A DNA stretch of 64,000 nucleotides from Dipteris shenzhenensis (lineage: Eukaryota > Polypodiophyta > Polypodiopsida > Gleicheniales): the NCBI GenBank assembly GCA_047967505.1, contig CM106539.1, one strand, 5' to 3'. The position numbers and the translations under genes were made by a program. Of this stretch, positions 54,906 to 64,000 are shown piece after piece (the stretch's first letter is position 1; each line of letters opens with the position of its first letter). The notes under the pieces were generated by a model. It was given only the letters and a program-made list of their open reading frames with translations. It ran no database searches and was not told the DNA's origin.

Positions 54906-55511
54906 GCCTCTTTTTTAATGTTTCCTGAACATAAGAATAAGCACTTGTGTTCCTTACCTTTCTTTCCAATGGGGGTTTTGATTTTGGGGGTGTATGCCAA
55001 AAATTGATAAACAACATTATTTGATGCATATAGTTTTATTAAATCGATAAAATGGGCATGAAAACATCTAAATTGGCTCTTGCCATTTGATTTGATGTAT
55101 GACATGACCCCATTTGGATTTGTAATTCCAAAGATATGGGGTCTTACTTTTAGGGCTTGAATGCCTAAAATAGGCAGCGCGCCAATGCACTACCTATTTC
55201 ATACATTTAGGCCTCAAAAGTAGGACCCCATGTAGGACCAAATGAGGTCCTACTTTTGAGGCCTAAATGCATGAAATAGGCAGCACATTGACAAGCTACC
55301 TATTTTAGGAATTTAGGTCCTAAAAGTAGGACCCCGTATCTTTGGACTTACAAATCCCAATGGGATCATGTCCTATATCAAATCGAACGGCAAGAGTCAA
55401 TTTAGATGGTTTTCATGCCTGATTTCTCCATCAATCAAAACTGTATGCATAAATATATACATCAAGATATGCATCAATATATGCATCAATATATACATAT
55501 GTATGTATGTA

Positions 55512-55552
55512 TATATATATATATAGATACATACATACATACATGTGTGTGT

Positions 55553-55591
<39 letters not shown>

Positions 55592-55640
55592 GATATATAT
55601 GTATGTATATACATACATATATACATACTTACATACATAC
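55512..55640. repeat. (TA)n/(CA)n microsatellite, unit 2
   Basis: TATATA, ACATAC and (CA)n runs in the spacer between the long arms. Confidence 0.9.
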
Positions 55641-56195
55641 AGCAAAATGGGGGTCTTGATTTTGGGGGGGGTATGCCAAAAATTGATAAACAACATTATT
55701 TGATGAATATAGTTTTAGTTGATGGAGAAAATGGACATGAAAACCATCTAAATTGGATCTTGCCATTCAATTTGATATATGACATGAACCCATTCGGATA
55801 TGCAAGTCCAAGGATACGGGGTGCTACTTTTAGGGTCTGAATGCCTAAAATAGGCAACGCGTTAACGCGCTGCCTATTTCATGCATTTAGGCCTCAAAAG
55901 TAGGACCCCATTGGCAACACAATGGGGTCCTACTTTTGAGGCCTAAATGCATGAAATAGGCAGCGCGTTTGTTGCCAATGGGGTCCTACTTTTGAGGCCT
56001 AAATGCATGAAATAGGTAGCACGTTAATGCGCTGCCTATTTCAGGCATTCAGGCCTTAAAAGTAGGACCCCATATCTTTGGACTTACAAATCCAAATGGG
56101 GTCATGTCATATATCAAATCAAATGGCAAGAGCCAATTTAGATGGTTTTCATGTCCATTTTCTCCATATATCAAAATTGTATGCATCAATATATA

Positions 56196-56396
<201 letters not shown>

Positions 56397-56708
56397 CAAA
56401 ATTAGGACCCCGTTGGTTACCTATTTCATGCATTTTGTTGTCTCATGAGCATAAGAACAAGCACTTGTGTTCCTTACCTTTCTTTGCAATGGGGGTCTTG
56501 ATTTTGGGGGGGGTATGCTAAAAATTGATAAACAACATTATTTGATGAATGTAGTTTTAGTTGATGGAGAAAATGGACATGAAAACCATCTAAATTGGAT
56601 CTTGCCATTCGATTTGATATATGACATGACCCCATTCGGATATGCAAGTCCAAAGATACGGGGTGCTACTTTTAGGGCCTGAATGCCTAAAATAGGCAGC
56701 GCATCAAC

Positions 56709-56808
56709 GCGCTGCCTATTTCATGCATCTAGGCCTCAAAAGTAGGACCCCATTGTGTTGCCAATGGGGTCCTACTTTTGAGGCCTAAATGCATGAAATA
56801 GGCAGCGC
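56709..56808. repeat. Representative core hairpin of the array (47-bp arms, 6-bp loop)
   Basis: CGCGCTGCCTATTTCATGC... to ACCCCATTG pairs with CAATGGGGT... to GCAGCGCG; the loop is TGTTGC. Equivalent hairpins lie near 55,205-55,280, 55,860-55,965, 57,425-57,525 and 58,145-58,250. The arms end in the GCGCGTTAACGCGC-type core that links neighbouring hairpins. Confidence 0.92.
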
Positions 56809-56964
56809 GTTGACGCGCTCCCTATTTTAGGCATTCAGGCCCTAAAAGTAGGACCCCGTATCTTTGGACTTACAAATCCAAATGGGGTCATGTCATATAT
56901 CAAATCAAACAGCAAGAGCCAATTTAGATGATTTTCATGTCCATTTTCTCCATATATCAAAATT

Positions 56965-57010
56965 GTATGCATCAACATATACATCAATATATACATATAT
57001 GCATCAACAT

Positions 57011-57068
<58 letters not shown>

Positions 57069-57112
57069 GTGTATGTACATGCATATATATACATACATAC
57101 ATACATGCAAAC
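56965..57112. repeat. TA/TATG microsatellite, unit 4
   Basis: (TA)n followed by (TATG)n and ACATACATGCA in the spacer; the CA run is absent here. Confidence 0.88.
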
Positions 57113-57684
57113 ATTAAAAGTAAAACCCCATTAGTTTCCCATGTCATGCATTTTGTTGTCTCATGAGCATAAGAACAAGCACTTGTGTTCTTTACCTTTC
57201 TTTGCAATGGGGGTCTTGATTTTGGGGGGGTATGCCAAAAATTGATCAACAACATTATTTGATGAATATAGTTTTAGTTGATGGAGAAAATGGAGATGAA
57301 AACCATCTAAATTAGATCTTGCCGTTTGATTTGATATATGACATGACCCCATTTGGATATGCAAGTCCAAAGATACGGGGTGCTACTTTTAGGGTCTGAA
57401 TGCCTAAATAGGCAGCGCGTTAACACGCTGCCTATTTCATGCATTTAGGCCTCAAAAGTAGGACCCCATTGTGTTGCCAATGGGGTCCTACTTTTGAGGC
57501 CTAAATGCATGAAATAGGCAGCGCATTAACGCGCTGCCTATTTCAGGCATTTAGGCCCTAAAAGTAGGACCCTGTATCTTTGGACTTACAAATCCAAATG
57601 GGGTCATGTCATATATCAAATCAAACGGCAAAAGCCAATTCAGATGATTTTCATGTCCATTTTCTCCATATATCAAAATTGTAT

Positions 57685-57736
57685 GCATCAATATATACAT
57701 CAATATATACATATATGCATCAACATATACATAAAT

Positions 57737-57780
<44 letters not shown>

Positions 57781-57835
57781 GTATGTATGTATGTATGTAC
57801 ATGCATATATATACATACATACATACATACAAACA
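57685..57835. repeat. (CA)n/(TA)n/(TATG)n microsatellite, unit 5
   Basis: A short CA run, a TA run and TATG/CATA repeats in the spacer. Confidence 0.88.
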
Positions 57836-58404
57836 TCAAAAGTAAGACCCCATTGGTTTCCCATGTCATGCATTTTGTTGTCTCATGAGCATAAGAACAA
57901 GCACTTGTGTTCTTTACCTTTCTTTGCAATGGGGGTCTTGATTTTGGGGGGGTATGCCAAAAATTGATCAACAACATTATTTGATGTATATAGTTTTAGT
58001 TGATGGAGAAAATGGACATGAAAACCATCTAAAGTGGATCTTGCCGTTCGATTTGATTTATGACATGACCCCATTTGGATATGCAAGTCCAAAGATACGG
58101 GGTACTACTTTTAGGGCCTGAATGGCTAAAATAGGCAGCGCGTTAACGCGCTGTCTATTTCATGCATTTAGGCCTTAAAACTAGGACCCCATTGTGTTGC
58201 CAATGGGGTCCTACTTTTGAGGCCTAAATGCATGAAATAGGTAGCGCTTTAACGTGCTACCTATTTTAGGCATTCAGGCCCTAAAAGTAGGACCCCATAT
58301 CTTTGGACTTACAAATCCAAATAGGATCATGTCATATATCAAATCGAATGACAAGAACCAATTTAGATGGTTTTCATGTCCATTTTCTCCATATATCAAA
58401 ATTG

Positions 58405-58453
58405 TATGCATCAATATATACATCAATATATACATATATGCATCAACATATAC

Positions 58454-58490
<37 letters not shown>

Positions 58491-58815
58491 CATACATACA
58501 TACATACATACATACATTTATACATACATACATACATACATACATACAAACATCAAAAGTAAGACCCCATTGGTTTCCTATGTCATGCATTTTGTTGTCT
58601 CATGAGCATAAGAACAAGCACTTGTGTTCCTTACCTTTCTTTGCAATGGGGGTCTTGATTTTGGTGGGGTATGCCAAAAATTGATCAACATTATTTGATG
58701 CATATAGTTTTAGTAGTTTTAGTACACATACATACATACATACATACATATGTGTGTGTGTACATACATACATGGATGCATGCATGCATGCATACATACA
58801 TACATACATACATAT
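58405..58815. repeat. TA/CATA microsatellites, unit 6 and array end
   Basis: A TA run and CATA repeats at 58,405-58,552, then after the last GGGGGTCTTGATTTTGG a second CATA/TGTG/CATG tract (58,725-58,815) that closes the array. Confidence 0.85.
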
Positions 58816-58929
58816 TGATGCATATAGTTTTACTAGATGGGGAAAATAGGCCCTACTCTGATTTTTGTGGAGAGACACAACTAGACAAATAGAGCAAGTC
58901 CAAGGGGTCGCTGGGGACACCTCTCGGCA

Positions 58930-59445
58930 AATGGAGATGCCCGGTATGCAATTTTAGCACCAATTTTGGGATGTAAGCTGCATAGTCATGTCCAAAAAAA
59001 GTTGTCAATTCTTGCATTAAATGTAGGGTGGTGAATATATGCTATTCTGTCATGGGGCCGGAGAAGACGGAGGCAAAAAATTGAACCTCCAAAAAGACTT
59101 CTTTTACCAGTCTATGGGGACCGCGGCTCTTACTAGTGTTGAGAGTGGACAAGACAGCTACCGTTGGTGTGATATGGGAATCTCCCAATCTGCAATTTTA
59201 GCACCAATTTTGGGATGTAAACTACATAGTCAGGTCCAAAAAAGTTGTGTCAATTATTGCATTAAATGTAGGGTGATGAATATATCCTATTTCATCATGG
59301 GACCTGCAGAAGACGGAGGGAAAAAATTGAACCTCCAAAAAGACTTCTTTTACCGGTCTATGGGGCCTAGCTCTTACTAGCATTGAGAGTGGACAAGATA
59401 GCTACCGCTGGTGTGATATGGGAATCTCCAAGTCTCAAGTTTTGG
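58930..59445. repeat. Tandem duplication, ~245-bp unit
   Basis: TGCAATTTTAGCACCAATTT begins copies at 58,947 and 59,191. Both contain GAAGACGGAGG, AAAATTGAACCTCCAAAAAG and TTGAGAGTGGACAAGA. Copies differ by scattered substitutions and a short indel. No coding frame is convincing. Confidence 0.9.
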
Positions 59446-61420
59446 GGTACATGAAATTAGATCATGCTAGCTGTAACTCTAAGAGGTTCCAAAGGAAGGC
59501 AACATTCTTCATCATAGCTAACTCAAATGCAAGGCAGTGAAAATGCCAGGAGAGTTGCTAGGTAGCATTGATTTTGGAAAGGGATATGATGATACTTTGT
59601 TGTGTTATGTAGGATATTAATTTCCATTAAATTTGGGACATGTTAGATATAACTTCATAAAATCCTAAGTCATGAAATTAATACATTACAAGTTCAAGCA
59701 TAAATAATAGTTGTGAAGTTAATGCATTAAATATTCAAGCCTAAAGAAGAATTAATCAAGACCTAATGCACCGTACCAGAGACTTTGGCCTTACCCTCAT
59801 TCCATAGACTTGCCAACATAAGGCCAAAATTTTCATTCTTAAGAATATGTGGAAAGACCTTACATTTGGCCCACTTTTGGCGAAAAAATTTCATTCTAAA
59901 GAATAGGTGGAGTGAAATTGTGTTTGATAAATACAAATCAATGCTCAAGTTTGGACATTATTAAATAAAGGTATCCTTTTGAAGATATTGGAACACATGA
60001 GAGAAATAATATTGAAGATACATGAATTTTTAGACATACTATTAAAGACAAATGAACATATAATGGATGAAATCCTATTGATGATACATGAATTTTCAAT
60101 AGAACTGTTATTCAAAAGATTTGATGGATTGAATGTAGCTTTAATACATTATCCCTTTTACAAGGGTGTTTGAGTTTAAGGCTTGAAACATAAGAATGAA
60201 TTTGTGTTGAAGCCTAGTGGTTTGTTAAGGATATGTGAAACTTGAAGTAAAAGTACTTACAATGGAAGGGATTATATCAAGATCCTATTAAGGACATGTG
60301 AACATATAGTAGAATAATTCTACATAAAATCAATGGATCAAACTTAATGGCGCAAAAGCAAAAAGGGATGATGGTGCAACCTAGGGGCTACTCTACGGCA
60401 CTATGGCAGCAATCTTTGTAGTTACTATCAAAGGTAGTGTAACTTTTTTGTCAAGGAAAGAGACGCGAACCACTCCACATGACCTAGATCTGTATGACCT
60501 AGGTTGCACCGACTTGTTTCTTTCATGGATAAAAAGTAACCCTTAGGTGATGCTATAGCACTCCCTTTTTTGGTCCATTATTATAGCACAATTGGGGCCT
60601 TTTGACCTAATACTAGCTACCCATCAAATATTTGTTGTAGATGTTAGGGGTAATTACCAAACTACTAGTGGTAGTTTTATCACCACCATTAGTAATTTTA
60701 TTTGAGTGTTCCTTCATGGTAGTTCTCCTACTACTACATACAATATTACCAATAGTAGTCCTAATCCCAATGATAGTACACATAATATTATTATACCGTC
60801 CAACTTTAATCATCATTATATCTATGAATGCATATATATAGGTCTATCTATATCTATACCTATTTATTCGTCATCCAATACGTTTGCATTTATTTTTGGT
60901 GCTTTGCTTACTTTGAAACTAAAGATAATGTGATTTCATTATTGTTTGCATTGTTGTCAAACATGAGGAGCTGGAATGCATAAGAGTTGGGAGGCACATT
61001 ATAATTTCTGTGCAGATTTGAGCCATTGAATAGCCTATTGATTCTGATTGTTTTCTTTCTTATTAAATCCTTAATTTGGTTATTTCACACCGAAAATCGG
61101 CATATCAATTCTTTTTTTTTTTTGTTCTAGTAATGTCCTATCGCAGCATAGTCTAGGGTTGATCAAACAAGATAAATGGGTGCTCACATTTAATATATTT
61201 TTGAGAGTCAGAGGATAGTGGCTGTAGACTACAAAATCATCACTTTGAATAAATTTGGCAAGATTCTTCTGATAGAAGGAATAATTTCTATTGCACTAAA
61301 GATGAAAGAAAATTATCAAAAGGCTGATACAAGGCTCAAAATCACACTGGTGCTACTAGGCTTAATAGTCGTAGGCTAGTAGTAGTACTAGTGTATTTAC
61401 TAAGTAGTGTGCATGCCTCT
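59446..61420. other. MULE2 interior, nothing recognised
   Basis: AT-rich sequence without a gene. A ~70-bp imperfect duplication (GAACA.AT....GA.GAAAT..TATTGA.GATACATGAATTTT) lies at ~59,990-60,100. TAGTAG/ACTACTA-rich short motifs are present at 60,600-60,780. Confidence 0.5.
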
Positions 61421-61427
61421 CCTCATT

Positions 61428-61595
61428 AAAATTCATAGTCTTCAAAAATATATAATACATAAGTCAAAATATTCTAATTAGTTTTATCATCCTAATGTTG
61501 AAACTGACTTAAATTCATAGTCTTCAAAAAGGTATAATACATAAGTCAAAATATTCCAATTAGTTTTATTGTCCTCATGTCGAAACTGACTTTCT
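61428..61595. repeat. Tandem duplication, ~82-bp unit
   Basis: AAATTCATAGTCTTCAAAAA starts copies at ~61,429 and ~61,511; both run through ATAATACATAAGTCAAAATA to GAAACTGACTT. Confidence 0.9.
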
Positions 61596-61639
61596 CTTCC
61601 TTCGTCTCCTATGAGCTTCAAACCTTTAATCCATTAATC

Positions 61640-62045
61640 TCTCAAATAGTAAGAATGGTCTTGTATTAAGAGACGATGATATCTAAAGTGATCTACAAAT
61701 ACTGAGAATGGTCTTATATTAAGAGGTGATGATATCTCAAGTGTTATACAAACCGTAAGAATGGTTTTGTATTAAAAGGTGATGATATCTCAAGTGTTCT
61801 ACAAATAGTAAGAACGGTTCAAGTGTTCTACAAAAGTATTAGGTACCTCTTAGTGGCTGAAGGGAAGGAGTGATGATATCTCAAGTGTTCTACAAATAGT
61901 AAGAATGGTCTTGTATTAAGAGGTGATGATATCTCAAGTGTTCTACAAATAGTAATAATGGTTTTCTATTAGGAGGTGATGATATCTCAAGTGTTCTATA
62001 AAACTATTAGATACCTCTTAGTGGTTGAAGGGAAGGGGTTGAAAG
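61640..62045. repeat. Minisatellite, ~54-bp unit, six copies in two blocks
   Basis: GATGATATCT recurs near 61,675, 61,729, 61,782, 61,871, 61,925 and 61,978, with GTAAGAATGGT.TTGTATTAAGAGG between. Each block of three ends with ATTAG.TACCTCTTAGTGG.TGAAGGGAAGG, so the array has a second-order period of ~196 bp. Confidence 0.92.
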
Positions 62046-62589
62046 TATGGGCAAAATCTCTAGGAACTACAGGATGGTTGCAAGAACAATTTTGAATGTC
62101 ATAAATGACACTTGGGTTCTTCAACATATGGGTGAACTATTTTTAAACATTTTCTTTCATGGTTGATAACACTTTTAATAAGAAGAACCATTTTGAATGT
62201 CATAAGTGTTGATGCAATCCCATGCTATGAAGTCTACAGAAAGTTTTTTTTCCCCACATATGGGTGAAGTGATGTTTATGTTACTAAGTTCAACATATCA
62301 AGCAACGCATTTGTTTTGATTATTGAAGGAGTTTGATAATAAGACCCATTTCAAATGCAAAAGAATTGTTGTATCAGTAATGGAATCCGCTTTGGAGTGG
62401 AAATTCGGTTTCTTTCAAACCACATACTATTGTTGCATAATGTGAGTATGGCTCCAATTGGAAGTTAAGGTAGACTATAATTCGCAATATTGGTATAGTT
62501 ACACATAGTAATATAAGTTTTATTTTTGACAATTTTCCCAAATAGTGGTTTCCACAAAGCTATGTTGAATACCTCGATAAGGAAATTGT

Positions 62590-62645
62590 GGAAAAGCTTG
62601 CTCGCTTTTTTGGGCCCGCTCGCTTTTCCTCGCTCGCTCTATTGA
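62590..62645 (-). repeat. Right TIR of MULE2
   Basis: GCTCGCTTTT-type motifs occur three times, the inverse of the left end; the pairing with 51,774-51,820 covers ~42 bp. Confidence 0.72.
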
Positions 62646-62648
62646 CTG

Positions 62649-63527
62649 CCTCTCTCCTAGGCAAACTATAGGGGCTTTGGATCTTTTATAAAGTGTAAGC
62701 ATGGAAGGAGTATTCTCCCAAGTCAATACCAGTAGGAATGTGTGGTTTTCATGACTATTTGACCCCCTGCTAGTGTTTTGCTCGTAACTTTTGGCTCTGT
62801 GGTCCAATTTTGATGAAAGTTATATCAATGCAAATATATTTTAAAGGCACATTGCATTGTGTGATTATATCTTGTGTTTTATACAAATCCAAAAAGTTAT
62901 TAGTCTCTATGTTAGAAAGTCTATGTTTATGACAGTTTTTACCCTCATCCAATAAACAACCCATATCTTTCTGACCGCTTCTCTTTTTCTTACGAAACTT
63001 TTATCTAAGCAAGGCCCATTTTAAGGCACATCTCTAATTTTGTTTGAATATTTGATATCATGTCTCTACTAGAAGTTATAGGCCTCTGTGTCTGATGATA
63101 GTTTGCAGAGTGTTTTGATCTAATTGTAAAGGTATCCATGAAGGAGGTGCAATGTTTCCCCGGAACCTACCCATTCGACCTAATCAGCCCCTTCAAACTC
63201 CTTGATATATATCAGTTCATGTCATGTTGAGCTGCATATCTTCTTTCAACAATGTATCACTCTTCTCTTCTACACAGACTGGCTTGCTGAGATTATGGCC
63301 TCTGCCACCACTGATCCTTTCCTTCTCCCTATGCTTGAGTACAACATCACTTAAGATGTTACCATGTTCATTCTCATATAAGGGAGGAAATTATGGTGTG
63401 GTCTCTTGGCATAAAATATTCTTTTTAATGTCCCTTTCCCAGTGATAAATATCTTTGTCACTGAGTTCGAAAGCAGTAGGAAGTGAAGAGGTGCGTGAAG
63501 TTTATTACCCCCAACTTCATGTCACAT
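62649..63527 (+). repeat. 3' LTR of gypsy D, right part
   Basis: From CCTCTCTCCTAGGCAAAC it continues the LTR (match to 30,088-30,630, then to 38,743-39,076) and ends ...CCCCAACTTCATGTCACAT at 63,527. The site where Copia F inserted in the other LTR reads CTAATCAGCCCC here, an uninterrupted reference. Confidence 0.9.
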
Positions 63528-63559
63528 TACTCACCAGAAATCTTCATTTGAGCAGTGTT

Positions 63560-63735
63560 GTAGTACTATTTTGGTACTATCTTAGTACTCATAGAACAAA
63601 TAAGTAGCATTTTTATACTATTTCACTAACAAGTAGGTGCTCTTTTAGTACTATTTTAATACTATTCTAGTATTGTTTTAGTATTGTTTTGATACTATTC
63701 TAGTATTGTTTTAGTACTCATAGGGTACTCATGAT
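63560..63735. repeat. TACTATT/TAGTATTG short-motif array
   Basis: Variants of TAGTACTATTTT and TAGTATTGTTTT recur about ten times beside the gypsy D insertion point. Confidence 0.8.
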
Positions 63736-64000
63736 CCAAATAAACATTTCTATTGACGATAAGACTCATCAACAAGCACTAAACCATTATGGGAAAAGTC
63801 TGCACCAAAAGAACACTAGCAAAGCCTCTTGCAAAGAGCACCATAAAGCAAGCACTAAAATACAAGACCCATGGTCAAATGATATGCCATAAAATATTCC
63901 AATGCACAGTTTGAGGATGATCCAATGGTGACTCCAAAATAAATCAAAGAATACAAAGCACAACAGATGCATGAAAACCTAGCCAAAGGATACAAGGTTA
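63736..64000. other. Right edge, nothing recognised
   Basis: AT-rich sequence with AGCACTAAA and ATACAAGACC/ATACAAGG short repeats; no gene or element is apparent before the window ends. Confidence 0.5.

Noticed and set aside
59039-59380. 113-codon plus-strand frame spanning the 245-bp duplication
   Set aside because: The frame is kept by chance across the duplication; the two copies are translated in different ways and show no family.

Overview
The window looks like nuclear DNA from a large, repeat-rich plant genome. A gymnosperm or other large-genome land plant is my guess, not something the sequence proves. I recognise no intact host gene, rRNA, tRNA or CRISPR array. Nearly everything is transposable-element DNA in successive stages of nesting and decay, plus tandem and inverted repeats. 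Reading frames are broken by stops and frameshifts, and the LTR pairs I compared differ by roughly 6-8% by eye.

Left part (1-16,121). A broken, minus-strand, intronless gene of the DUF7869-type DDE-like family runs off the left edge. It is followed by a satellite array of about 18 units of ~182 bp (2.1-5.3 kb), a low-complexity stretch, a Ty3/gypsy-like gag remnant with internal tandem repeats (7.9-9.5 kb), a Copia RT scrap, and the 5' end of a second Copia. Into that second Copia a third one (element B, 10,665-~14,103) has inserted, and B's LTR in turn carries a solo LTR of yet another Copia family. Degenerate short repeats fill 14.1-15.3 kb.

Middle (16,131-28,539). A Mutator-like element (MULE1, 16,131-24,834) has subterminal repeats, a near-matching 9-bp target duplication, and a minus-strand transposase/SWIM remnant. 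It sits in the gag of a minus-strand Copia (element G, LTR at 28,285-28,539). A complete Copia (element A, 18,769-24,298, perfect TSD CATGA) is inserted in MULE1.

Right part (29,015-63,527). This is one Ty3/gypsy element (D) with ~1.95-kb LTRs and a tandem RNase H layout like the Tat group, blown up to 34.5 kb by three insertions. Copia F (30,633-38,737) lies in the 5' LTR. Copia C (43,146-49,048, perfect TSD TTATG) splits the second RNase H domain. A 10.9-kb element with terminal inverted repeats and no visible transposase (MULE2, about 51,764-62,648) lies in the 3' LTR.

The two most unusual structures are Copia F and the MULE2 interior. Copia F has a single LTR pair around two head-to-tail internal regions joined without an LTR. 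MULE2 carries an array of about six ~720-bp units built of nested inverted repeats around a near-palindromic GC core, with flipping of a hairpin loop in one copy.
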